From Liolophura sinensis (lineage: Eukaryota > Mollusca > Polyplacophora > Chitonida > Chitonidae): a stretch of DNA of 64,000 nt. Position numbers and translations under genes: made by a program. The notes beneath the pieces were generated by a model, which was not told where the DNA came from, did no database searches, and worked only from the letters and a program-made list of their open reading frames with translations. The DNA lies in assembly GCF_032854445.1 (NCBI RefSeq), contig NW_027017958.1, forward strand, positions 397,001 through 461,000, given 5' to 3'. Every line of letters begins with the position of its first letter. Position 1 is the first letter of the stretch. Shown piece by piece: positions 24,715-38,700 of the stretch.

Positions 24715-27700
24715 TGTTACGACCCAAACTGTCTGTATTATAAAGAGATGGCTTGTTCGAAATACACGACAGTTTAGCCGCACAAAAAAGTAACCAAAAC
24801 CAGCAGATTTTATTTTTCAACAATTTATTACATTTAACAGGAACAGATAACAAGACTTTTACAAGAGCTAAAATACTTAAGTTTAACAAGAAATGATGGC
24901 AATATCTATACAAATACTAAAGTACTTACACAATGCTGAAAAATGCACAGAGGCAATATTTACAAGAGCGAAAGTCCACAGTATAACTGAGTGTATGACG
25001 ACATATACACAAAATTCCACAGACAGGGTCCGTGTACTAATAAGCACTGTGTACACAAGAGCACAAATTAAGCCTTTGAAGCCTTTGTTGCTAACTAGAT
25101 AGCGTTTTAGATCTCTTGAAATGACACCTGAAAGGTTTGATTCAATTGTTGTGTAACAGTAATCACCGAATGACTGGATGATTGGGTTTGACGTCACATT
25201 GTAATGCAAGTATGAAAGAAAGATTCAAAGGTTGAAAGCAATCACTGCGCGGTGTTACTTAAAAATCAGGTTGCCTTACACCTGTCAAGGCACGGGATAC
25301 CACGGATTGCAGATAGTTCTCTGCTGATTTATTTTCATATTTTTTTGTCGATTGTTGAGAAACCTTGCTATAATGACTGAAAAGAGAAACGATCATAAAA
25401 GCTGCGGGGCCAAGTGTTCTCTGTAATCCCACATGGAACACTGGGGTTAGAGCTGATTTCCTAGCTGGCACCATCTTTTAAGTGCCAATATTGAGAAATG
25501 CCTTCTATTTCTTCTCAACGATCAACGGTACAAAGATGCAGTTTGGACCTAATACACGCTAAAATGCTCATCTTATCCCCACACATTATCCAGACTAAAT
25601 CTTTCATTTTTCCCCTCAGCTGAAATAGACTAAATCCAGTTAAAGAGACTCGTGTTTTATAATAGCATGCTCAGTTACAAGATAAACATTGTAATCATTA
25701 TATTAGCATGCTCAGTTACAAGGTGAACATTGTAATCATTATATTAGCACGCTCAGTTACAAGGTAAACATTGTAATCATTACAATAGAAAGCTCAGTTA
25801 CAAGATGAAAATTGTAATCATAATAGCATGTTCAGTTACAAGATGAACATTGTAATCATTATAATAGCACGTTCAATTACAAGATGAACATTGTAATTAT
25901 TATAATAATGTGGTCAGTTACAAGGTGAACATTGTAATCATTACAATAGCGTGCTCAGTTACAAGGTGAACATTGTAATCATTATAAAAACATGCCCTGT
26001 TACAAGATGAACATTGTAATAGTTATAATAGCATGTTCAGTTACGAAGTGAACATTGTAATCCATATAATAGCATGCTCAGTTGCAAGATAAACATTGTA
26101 ATCATTATAATATCATTTTCAGTTACAAGATGAAGATTGTAATCGACATAATAGCATGTTCAGTTACAAAATGAACATTGTCATCATTAAAATAGCATGT
26201 TCAGTTACAAGGTGAACATTGTAATCATTATAAAAACATGCTCAGTTACAAGATGAACACTGTAATCATTATAATAGCATGTTCAGTTACAAGGTGGACA
26301 TTGTAATCAGTATAAAAGCATGCTCAGTTGCAAAATGGACATTGTAATCATTACATTAGCATATTCAGTTACAAGATGAATATTGTAATTATTATAATAA
26401 CATCATCAGTTACAAAATGAACATTGTATTCATTATTTTAGCACGTTCAATTACCAGATGAACATTGTAATCATTATATTAATGTGCTCAGTTACAAGGT
26501 GAACATTGGAATCATTACAATAGCGTGCTCAGTTACAAGATGAACATTGTAATCATTATAAAAACATGCCCAGTTACAAGATGAACATTGTAATAGTTAT
26601 AATAGCATGTTCAGTTACGAAGAGAACATTGTAATCATTATAATAGCATGCTCAGTTGCAAGATAAACATTGTAATCATTATAATATCATTTTCAGTTAC
26701 AAGATGAACATTGTAATCGACATAATAGCATGTTAAAATACAAGATAAAGATTGTAATCATTGTAATAGCATGTTCAGTTACAAAGTAAACATTGTAATC
26801 ATTATAATAGCGTCAACGGTTACAAAATCATCATTGTAATTAATATAATAGCATGCTCAGTTACAAAATGAATATTGCAATTATTATATTAGCATATTTC
26901 ATTACAAGATGAACATTGTAATCACTATTATAGCATATGTAGTTACAAGATGAACATTGTAATCATTATAAAAACATCATCAGTTACAAGGTGAAAATTG
27001 TAATCAGTATAAAAGCATGCTCAGTTGCAAAATGTACATTGTAATCATTACATTAGCATATTCACTTACAAGATGAATATTGTAATCATTATAATAACAT
27101 CATCAGTTACAAAAAAACATTGTATTCATTATATTAGCACGTTTAATTACAAAATGAACATTGTAATCATTATAAAAGCATGTTCAGTTACAAGATGAAC
27201 ATTGTAATCATTATAAAACATCATCAGTTACAAGGTGAACATTGTAATCAGTATAAAAGCCTGCTCAGTTGCAAAATGGACATTGTAATTATTACATTAG
27301 CATATTCACTTACAAGATGAACATTGTAATTATTATAATAACATCATCAGTTACAAAATGTACATTGTATTCATTATTTTAGCACGTTCAATTACAAGAT
27401 GAACATTGTAATCATTATAAAAGCATGTTCAGTTACAAGGTGAACATTGTAATCATTATAAAGACATGCTCAGTTACAAGATGAACATTGTAATCATTAT
27501 AATAGCATGTTCAGTTACAAGGTGGACATTGTAATCAGTATAAAAGCATGCTCAGTTGCAAAATGGACATTGTAATCATTACATTAGCATATTCAGTTAC
27601 AAGATGAATACTGTAATCATTATAATAACATCATCAGTTACAAAATGAACATTGTATTTATTATATTAGCACGTCCAATTACAAGATGAACATTGTAGTC

Positions 27701-28363
27701 ATTATAATATCATGCTCAGTTGCAAGATGAAGATTGTAATCGACATAATAGCATGTTCAGTTACAAGATGAACATTGTAATCATTGTAATAGCATGTTCA
27801 GTTACAAAGTGAACATTGTAATCCTTATAATTGCATGTTCAGTTACAAGATGAACATTGTAATCATTATAAAAACATCATCAGTTGCAAGGTGAACATTG
27901 TAATCAGTATACAAGCATGCTCAGTTGCAAAATGGACATTGTAATTATTACAATAGCATATTCAGTTGCAAGATGAACATTGTAATCATTATAAAAATGG
28001 GCTCAGTTACAAGGTGAACATTGTAATTATTACAATAGCGTGTTCAGTTACAAGATGAACATTGTAATCATTATAATAGCATGTTCAGTTACTAGATTAC
28101 CATTGTAATAATTTAATAGCGTGTTCAGTTACAAAATGAACATTGAAATCATTATAATAGAATGTTCATTGGCAAGATGAACATTGTAATCATTATAATA
28201 GCATATTCAGTTACAAGATGAACATTATAATAACCTAATACCGTGTTCATTTACAAAATGAACATTAAAATTATTAAAATAGCACGTTCAGTGACAAAAT
28301 GATCATTAAAATTATTATAATAGCATGCTCAGTTACAAGGTGAACATTGTAATCATTATAATA

Positions 28364-28935
28364 GCGTCAACGGTTACAAGATCAACATTGTAAAAGTTAA
28401 AATAGCGTGTTCAGATACAAAATGAACATTGAAATTATTATAATAGAATGTTCAGTGGCAAGATAAACATTGTAATCATTATAATAGCATATTCAGTTAC
28501 AAGATGAACATTATAATAACCTAATACCGTGTTCATTTACAAAATGAACATTAAAATTATTAAAATAGCACGTTCAGTGACAAAATGATCATTAAAATTA
28601 TTATAATAGCATGCTCAGTTACAAGGTGAACATTGTAATCATTATAATAGCGTCAACGGTTACAAGATGAACATTGTAAAAGTTAAAATAGCATGTTCAG
28701 TTACGAAGTGAACATTATAATCATTATAATAGCATGCTCAGTTGCAAGATAAACATTGTAATCATTATAATATCATTTTCAGTTACAAGATGAAAATTGT
28801 AATCGACATAATAGCATGTTTAGTTGCATGATGAACATTGTAATCATTGTAATAGCATGTTCAGTTACAAAGTAAACATTGTAATCATTATAATAGCCTT
28901 AACGGTTACAAAATCATCATTGTAATCAATATAAT
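28364..28935. repeat. 286-bp tandem duplication
   Basis: GCGTCAACGGTTACAAGAT occurs at 28364 and again 286 bp later at 28650, close to 7 x 41. The duplication is in the first block-less HOR copy and absent from the corresponding place in the second. End coordinate approximate. Confidence 0.75.
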
Positions 28936-31780
28936 AGCATGCACAGTTACAAAATGAATATTGCAATCATTATATTAGCATATTTCACAACAAGATGAAC
29001 ATTGTAATCATTATTATAGCATATGTAGTTACAAGATGAACACTGTAATCATTATAAAAACATCATCAGTTACAAGGTGGACATTGTAATCAGTGTAAAA
29101 CCATGCTCAGTTGCAAAATGGACATTGTAATCATTACATTAGCATGTTCAGTTACAAGATGAACATTGTAATCATTATAATATCATGCTCAGTTGCAAGA
29201 TGAAGATTGTAATCGAGATAATAGCATGTTCAGTTACAAGATGAACATTGTAATCATTGTAATAGCATGTTCAGTTACAAAGTGAACATTGTAATTAGTA
29301 TACAAGCATGCTCAGTTGCAAAATGGACATTGTAATCATTACAATAGCATATTCAGTTACAAGATGAACATTGTAATCATTATAATAATGTGCTCCGTTA
29401 CAAGGTGAACATTGGAATCATTACAATAGCGTGCTCAGTTACAAGATGATCATTGTAATCATTAAAAAAACATGCCCAGTTACAAGATGAACATTGTAAA
29501 AGGTATAATATCATGTTCAGTTACGAAGTGAACATTGTAATCATTACAAAAGCATGCTCAGTTGCATGATAAACATTGTAATCATTAAAATATCATTTTC
29601 AGTTAAAAGATGAAGATTGTAATCGACATAATAGCATGTTCAGTTACAAGATAAACATTGTAATCATTGTAATAGCATGTTCAGTTACAAAGTAAACATT
29701 GTAATTATTATATTAGCGTCAACTGTTACAAAATCATCATTGTAATCAATATAATAGTATGCTCAGTTACAAAATGAATATTGCAATTATTATATTAGCA
29801 TATTTCATTACAAGATGAACATTGTAATCATTATTATAGCATATGTAGTTACAAGATAAACATTGTAATCATTTTAAAAACATCATCAGTTACAAGGTGA
29901 ACATTGTAATCAGTATAAAAGCATACTCAGTTGCAAAATGGACATTGTAATCATTATAATCATATTCACTTACAAGATGAATATTGTAATCATTATAATA
30001 ACATCATCAGTTACAAAATAAACATTGTATTCATTATATTAGCACGTTCAATTACAAGATGAACATTGTAATCATTATAAACAGCATGTTCAGTTGCAAG
30101 GTGAACATTGTAATCATTATAAAAACATGCTCAGTTACAAGATGAACATTGTAATCATTATAATAGCATGTTCAGTTACAAGGTGGACATTGTAATCAGT
30201 ATAAAAGCATGCTCAGTTGCAAAATGGACATTGTAATCATTACATTAGCATATTCACTTACAAGATGAACATTGTAATTATTATAATAACATCATCAGTT
30301 ACAAAATGAACATTGTATTCATTATATTAGCACGTTAAACTACAAGATGAACATTGTAATCATTATAATATCATGCTCAGTTTCAAGATGAAGATTGTAA
30401 TCGACATAATAGCATGTTCAGTTACAAGATGAACATTGTAATCATTGTAATAGCATGTTCAGTTACAAAGTGAACATTGTAATCCTTATAATTGCATGTT
30501 CAGTTACAAGATGAACATTGTAATCATTATAAAAACATCATCAGTTGCAAGGTGAACATTGTTATCAGTATACAAGCATGCTCAGTTGCAAAATGGACAG
30601 TGTAATCATTACAATAGCATATTCAGTTACATGATGAACATTGTAATCATTATAATAATGTGCTCAGTTACAAGGTGAACATTGTAATCATTACAATAGA
30701 GTGCTCAGTTACAAGATGAACATTGTAATCATTATAAAAACATCATCAGTTACAAGGTGAACATTGTAATCAGTATAAAAGCATACTCAGTTGCAAAATG
30801 GACATTGTAATCATTACATTAGCATATTCACTTACAAGATGAATATTGTAATCATTATAATAACATCATCAGTTACAAAATAAACATTGTATTCATTATA
30901 TTAGCACGTTCAATTACAAGATGAACATTGTAATCATTATAAAAGCATGTTTAGTTGCAAGGTGAACATTGTAATCATTATAAAAACATGCTCAGTTACA
31001 AGATTAACATTGAAGTCATTATAATAGCATGTTCAGTTACAAGGTGGACATTGTAATCAGTATAAAAGCATGCTCAGTTGGAGAATGGACATTATAATTA
31101 TTACATTAGCATATTCAGTTACAAGATGAATATTGTAATCATTATAATAACATCATCAGTTACAAAATGAACATTGTATTCATTATATTAGCACGTTCAA
31201 TTACAAGATGATCATTGTAATCATTATAATATCATGCTCAGTTGCAAGATGAATATTGTAATCGACATAATAGCATGTTCAGTTACAAGATGAACATTGT
31301 AATCATTGTAATAGCATGTTCAGTTACAAAGTGAACATTGTAATCCTTATAATTGCATGTTCAGTTACCAGATGAACATTGTAATCATTATAAAAACATC
31401 ATCAGTTGCAAGGTGAACATTGTAATCAGTATACAAGCATGCTCAGTTGCAAAATGGACATTGTAATCATTACAATAGCATATTCAGGTACAAGATGATG
31501 TTGTAATCATTATAATAATGTGCTCAGTTACAAGGTGAACATTGTAATCATTACAATATCGTGCTCAGTTACAATATGAACATTGTAATAATTTAATAGC
31601 GTGTTCAGTTACAAAATGAACATTGAAACCATTATAAGAGAATGTTCAGTGCCAAGATAAACATTGCAATCATTATAATAGCATATTCAGTTACAAGATG
31701 AACATTATAATAACCTAATACTGTGTTCAGTTACAAAATGAACATTAAAATTGTGATAATAGCACGTTCAGTGACAAGGT

Positions 31781-33410
31781 GAACATTTAAATCATTATAA
31801 TAGCATGCTCAGTTACAAGGTGAACATTGTAATCATTATAATAGCGTCAACTGTTACAAAATCATCATTGTAATCAATATAATAGCATGCCTAGTTACAA
31901 AATGAATATTGCAATTATTATATTAGCATATTTCATTACAAGATGAACATTGTAATCATTATTATAGCATATGTAGTTATAAGATGAGCATTGTAATCAG
32001 TATAAAAGCATGTTCTGTTGCAAAATGAACATTGTAATCATTATTTTAGCATGTTCAGTTACAAGATGAACATTGTAATCATAATAACAGCATGGTCAGT
32101 TACAAGATGAACACTGTAATCATTGTAATAGCATGCTCAGTTACAAGATGAACATTGTAATCATTATTATAGCATATTCGGTTACAGGATGAACATTGCA
32201 ATAACCTAATACCGTGTTCAGTTACAAAATGAACATTAAAACTATTATAATATCACTTTCAGTGACATGGTGAACATTGTAATCATTATAATAGCATGTT
32301 CAGTTACGAGGTGATTATTGTAATTACTAGAATAGCACGTTCAGTTACAAGACACCCTTTGTAATTATTGTAATAGCATCTTCAGTTACAAGATAAACAT
32401 TGTAATCATTATATTAGCACGTTTAGTTGAAACGTGAGGATTGTAATTGATATAATAGCATGTTCAGTTACAAGATAAATATTTTAGTTATTGTAATGGC
32501 ATGTTCATTTACAAGGTGAACATTGTAATCATTATAATAACATGTTTACTTACAAGATGATCATTGTAATCATCATATTAGGACGTTCAGTTACAAGGTG
32601 AACATTTAAATCATTATAATAGCATGCTCAGTTACAAGGTGAACATTGTAATCATTATAATAGCGTCAACTGTTACAAAATCATCATTGTAATCAATATA
32701 ATAGCATGCCTAGTTACAAAATGAATATTGCAATTATTATATTAGCATATTTCATTACAAGATGAACATTGTAATCATTATTATAGCATATGTAGTTATA
32801 AGATGAGCATTGTAATCAGTATAAAAGCATGTTCTGTTGCAAAATGAACATTGTAATCATTATTTTAGCATGTTCAGTTACAAGATGAACATTGTAATCA
32901 TAATAACAGCATGGTCAGTTACAAGATGAACACTGTAATCATTGTAATAGCATGCTCAGTTACAAGATGAACATTGTAATCATTATTATAGCATATTCGG
33001 TTACAGGATGAACATTGCAATAACCTAATACCGTGTTCAGTTACAAAATGAACATTAAAACTATTATAATATCACTTTCAGTGACATGGTGAACATTGTA
33101 ATCATTATAATAGCATGTTCAGTTACGAGGTGATTATTGTAATTACTAGAATAGCACGTTCAGTTACAAGACACCCTTTGTAATTATTATAATAGCATCT
33201 TCAGCTACAAGATAAACATTGTAATCATTATATTAGCACGTTTAGTTGAAACGTGAGGATTGTAATTGATATAATAGCATGTTCAGTTACAAGATAAATA
33301 TTTTAGTTATTGTAATGGCATGTTCATTTACAAGGTGAACATTGTAATCATTATAATAACATGTTTACTTACAAGATGATCATTGTAATCATCATATTAG
33401 GACGTTCAGT
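31781..33410. repeat. 819-bp tandem duplication
   Basis: GAACATTTAA at 31781 and 32600, and AAGATGAGCA at 31981 and 32800, share an 819-bp offset (20 monomers minus one base). Several rare variants are repeated, such as GTTATAAGATGAGC and CATGTTCTGTTGC. Absent from the second HOR copy. Confidence 0.82.
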
Positions 33411-33703
33411 TACAAGATGAACATTGTAATTATTATAAAAGCATGTTCACTTACTAAATGAACATTGTAATTATTATAATATCATGCTTAGTTACAAGAT
33501 GAACATTGTTATCAGTATAATAGCATGTTCAATAACAACATAAACATTGTAATCATTATAATAGCATGCTCAATTACAAGATGAACATTGTAATCAGTAT
33601 AATAGCATGCTCAGTTACAAAATTAACAATGTAATCATTATACTAGTATGCTCAGTTACAAGATGAACATTGTAATCATTATAATAACATGTTCAGTTAC
33701 CAG

Positions 33704-33733
33704 AGAGAACGACGTTAAGACCCAAGCACTCAC
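33704..33733 (+). repeat. SINE-tail segment inside a 41-bp monomer (5)
   Basis: Variant with GTTAAGACCC instead of GTTAAAACCC. No 2.84-kb block follows; ordinary monomers continue. This is the block-less context. Confidence 0.8.
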
Positions 33734-35744
33734 TCAGTTACCAGATGAACATTGTAATCATTATATTAGGATGTTCAGTTACAAGATGAACATTGTAATC
33801 AATATAATAGCATATTCAGTTACAAAGTGAACATTGTAATCGACATAATAGCATGTTTAGTTACAAAATGAACATTGTAATCATTATACTAGTATGCCCA
33901 GTTACAAGATGAACATTGTTATCAGTATAATGGCATGTTCAGTTACAACATGAACATTGTAATCATTATAATAGCATGTTCAGTTACAAGATGAACATTG
34001 TAATCAGTATAATAGCATGCTCAGTTACAAAATTAATATTGTAATTATTATAATAGCGTCAACGGTTACAAAATCATCATTGTAATAAATATAATAGCAT
34101 GCTCAGTTACAAAATTAATATTGCAGTTACTATATTAGCATATTTCATTACAAGATGAACATTGTAATCAGTATTATAGCATATGTAGTTACAAGATGAA
34201 CATTGTAATCATTATAAAAACATCATCAGTGACAAGGTGAACATTGCAATCAGTATAAAAGCATTGTCAGTTGCAAAATGGACATTGTAATCATTACATT
34301 AGCATATTAACTTACAAGATGAATATTGTAATCATTATAATAACATCATCAGTTACAAACAAACATTGTATTCATTATATTAGCACGTTCAATTACAAGA
34401 TGAACATTGTAATCTTTATAAAAGCATGTTCAGTTACAAGGTGAACATTGTAATCATTATAAAAACATGCTCAGTTACTAGATGAACATTTAAATCATTA
34501 TAATAGCATGTTCAGTTACAAGGTGGACATTTTAATCAGTATAAAAGCATGCTCAGTTGCAAAATGGACATTGTAATCATTACATTAGCATATTCAGTTA
34601 CAAGATGAATATTGTAACATTATAATAACATCATCAGTTACAAAATGAACATTGTATTCATTATATTAGCACGTTCAATTACAAGATGAACATTGTAATC
34701 ATTATAATATCATGCTCAGTTGCAAGATGAAGATTGTAATCGACATAATAGCATGTTCAGTTACAAGATGAACATTGTAATCATTGTAATAGCATGTTCA
34801 GTTACAAAGTGAACATTGTAATCGACATAATAGCATGTTTAGTTACAAGATGAACATTGTTATCATTGTAATAGCATGTTCAGTTACAAAGTGAACATTG
34901 TAATCGACATAATAGCATGTTCAGTTACAAGATGAACATTGTAATCATTATAAAAACATCATCAGTTGCAAGGTGAACATTGTAATTAGAATACAAGCAT
35001 GCTCAGTTGCAAAATGGACATTGTAATCATTACAATAGCATATTTAGGTACAAGATGAACATTGTAATCATTATAATAATGTGCTCAGTTACAAGGTGAA
35101 CATTGTAATCATTACAATAGGGTGCTCAGTTACAATATGAACATTGTAATCATTATAATAGCATGTTCAGTTACAGGATGAACATTGTAATAATTTAATA
35201 GCGTGTTCAGTTACAAAATGAACATTGAAACCATTATAAGAGAATGTTCAGTGCCAAGATAAACATTGCAATCATTATAATAGCATATTCAGTTACAAGA
35301 TGAACATTATAATAACCTAATACTGTGTTCAGTTACAAAATGAACATTAAAATTGTTATAATAGCACGTTCAGTGACAAGGTGAACATTTAAATCATTAT
35401 AATAGCATGCTCAGTTACAAGGTGAAAATTGTAATCATTATAATAGCGTCAACTGTTACAAAATCATCATTATAATCAATATAATAGCATGCCTAGTTGC
35501 AAAATGAATATTGCCATTATTATATTAGCATATTTCATTACAAGATGAACATTGTAATCATTATTATAGCATATGTAGTTATAAGATGAGCATTGTAATC
35601 AGTATAAAAGCATGTTCTGTTGCAAAATGAACATTGTAATCATTATTTTAGCATGTTCAGTTACAAGATGAACATTGTAATCATAATAACAGCATGGTCA
35701 GTTACAAGATGAACACTGTAATCATTGTAATAGCATGTTCAGTT

Positions 35745-38700
35745 ACTAGATTACCATTGTAATAATTTAATAGCGTGTTCAGTTACAAAATGAACATTGA
35801 AATCATTATAATAGAATGTTCATTGGCAAGATGAACATTGTAATCATTATAATAGCATATTCAGTTACAAGATGAACATTATAATAACCTAATACCGTGT
35901 TCATTTACAAAATGAACATTAAAATTATTAAAATAGCACGTTCAGTGACAAAATGATCATTAAAATTATTATAATAGCATGCTCAGTTACAAGGTGAACA
36001 TTGTAATCATTATAATAGCGTCAACGGTTACAAGATGAACATTGTAAAAGTTAAAATAGCATGTTCAGTTACGAAGTGAACATTATAATCATTATAATAG
36101 CATGCTCAGTTGCAAGATAAACATTGTAATCATTATAATATCATTTTCAGTTACAAGATGAAAATTGTAATCGACATAATAGCATGTTTAGTTGCATGAT
36201 GAACATTGTATTCATTGTAATAGCATGTTCAGTTACAAAGTAAACATTGTAATCATTATAATAGCCTTAACGGTTACAAAATCATCATTGTAATCAATAT
36301 AATAGCATGCACAGTTACAAAATGAATATTGCAATCATTATATTAGCATATTTCATAACAAGATGAACATTGTAATCATTATTATAGCATATGTAGTTAC
36401 AAGATGAACACTGTAATCATTATAAAAACATCATCAGTTACAAGGTGGACATTGTAATCAGTGTAAAACCATGCTCAGTTGCAAAATGGACATTGTAATC
36501 ATTACATTAGCATGTTCAGTTACAAGATGAACATTGTAATCATTATAATATCATGCTCAGTTGCAAGATGAAGATTGTAATCGAGATAATAGCATGTTCA
36601 GTTACAAGATGAACATTGTAATCATTGTAATAGCATGTTCAGTTACAAAGTGAACATTGTAATTAGTATACAAGCATGCTCAGTTGCAAAATGGACATTG
36701 TAATCATTACAATAGCATATTCAGTTACAAGATGAACATTGTAATCATTATAATAATGTGCTCCGTTACAAGGTGAACATTGGAATCATTACAATAGCGT
36801 GCTCAGTTACAAGATGATCATTGTAATCATTAAAAAAACATGCCCAGTTACAAGATGAACATTGTAAAAGGTATAATATCATGTTCAGTTACGAAGTGAA
36901 CATTGTAATCATTACAAAAGCATGCTCAGTTGCATGATAAACATTGTAATCATTAAAATATCATTTTCAGTTAAAAGATGAAGATTGTAATCGACATAAT
37001 AGCATGTTCAGTTACAAGATGAACATTGTAATCATTGTAATAGCATGTTCAGTTACAAAGTAAACATTGTAATTATTATATTAGCGTCAACTGTTACAAA
37101 ATCATCATTGTAATCAATATAATAGTATGCTCAGTTACAAAATGAATATTGCAATTATTATATTAGCATATTTCATTACAAGATGAACATTGTAATCATT
37201 ATTATAGCATATGTAGTTACAAGATAAACATTGTAATCATTTTAAAAACATCATCAGTTACAAGGTGTACATTGTAATCAGTATAAAAGCATACTCAGTT
37301 GCAAAATGGACATTGTAATCATTATAATCATATTCACTTACAAGATGAATATTGTAATCATTATAATAACATCATCAGTTACAAAATAAACATTGTATTC
37401 ATTATATTAGCACGTTCAATTACAAGATGAACATTGTAATCATTATAAACAGCATGTTCAGTTGCAAGGTGAACATTGTAATCATTATAAAAACATGCTC
37501 AGTTACAAGATGAACATTGTAATCATTATAATAGCATGTTCAGTTACAAGGTGGACATTGTAATCAGTATAAAAGCATGCTCAGTTGCAAAATGGACATT
37601 GTAATTATTACATTAGCATATTCACTTACAAGATGAACATTGTAATTATTATAATAACATCATCAGTTACAAAATGAACATTGTATTCATTATATTAGCA
37701 CGTTAAACTACAAGATGAACATTGTAATCATTATAATATCATGCTCAGTTTCAAGATGAAGATTGTAATCGACATAATAGCATGTTCAGTTACAAGATGA
37801 ACATTGTAATCATTGTAATAGCATGTTCAGTTACAAAGTGAACATTGTAATCCTTATAATTGCATGTTCAGTTACAAGATGAACATTGTAATCATTATAA
37901 AAACATCATCAGTTGCAAGGTGAACATTGTTATCAGTATACAAGCATGCTCAGTTGCAAAATGGACAGTGTAATCATTACAATAGCATATTCAGTTACAT
38001 GATGAACATTGTAATCATTATAATAATGTGCTCAGTTACAAGGTGAACATTGTAATCATTACAATAGAGTGCTCAGTTACAAGATGAACATTGTAATCAT
38101 TATAAAAACATCATCAGTTACAAGGTGAACATTGTAATCAGTATAAAAGCATGCTCAGTTGCAAAATGGACATTGTAATCATTACATTAGCATATTCACT
38201 TACAAGATGAATATTGTAATCATTATAATAACATCATCAGTTACAAAATAAACATTGTATTCATTATATTAGCACGTTCAATTACAAGATGAACATTGTA
38301 ATCATTATAAAAGCATGTTTAGTTGCAAGGTGAACATTGTAATCATTATAAAAACATGCTCAGTTACAAGATTAACATTGAAGTCATTATAATAGCATGT
38401 TCAGTTACAAGGTGGACATTGTAATCAGTATAAAAGCATGCTCAGTTGGAGAATGGACATTATAATTATTATATTAGCATATTCAGTTACAAGATGAATA
38501 TTGTAATCATTATAATAACATCATCAGTTACAAAATGAACATTGTATTCATTATATTAGCACGTTCAATTACAAGATGATCATTGTAATCATTATAATAT
38601 CATGCTCAGTTGCAAGATGAATATTGTAATCGACATAATAGCATGTTCAGTTACAAGATGAACATTGTAATCATTGTAATAGCATGTTCAGTTACAAAGT

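Larger units (their letters stand above)
22824..25659. repeat. 2.84-kb interspersed block, copy 3 (mosaic)
   Basis: 2,836 bp. By eye the left two thirds match copy 2. From ~25,037 on it carries a cluster of differences absent elsewhere: a one-base deletion in GTGTACTAATAAGC, AAGTATG, GCGCGGTG, TTCATATTTTTTTG, CGGGGCC, CTAATACACGCTAAAATG and GAGACTCG. The deletion joins two minus-strand frames into a 108-codon frame, an accident. The clustering at one end, together with the different array that follows, suggests a recombination junction inside this block. The left (to ~23,660), middle (24282-24528) and right (24715-25659) stretches hold nothing I recognise. Confidence 0.92.
28091..35744. repeat. 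Block-less HOR, first copy (7,654 bp)
   Basis: The rare monomer variant ACTAGATTACCATTG occurs at 28091, 35745 and 42294, bounding two HOR copies. This first copy is longer than the second because it has two extra internal tandem duplications, of 286 bp and 819 bp. These together account for the 1,105-bp length difference. Landmarks between the two duplications keep a constant 7,368-bp offset to the second copy. Confidence 0.85.

Noticed and set aside
24883-25209. 108-codon minus-strand frame unique to block 3
   Set aside because: Created by a one-base deletion relative to the other four blocks; a frameshift accident, not a gene.
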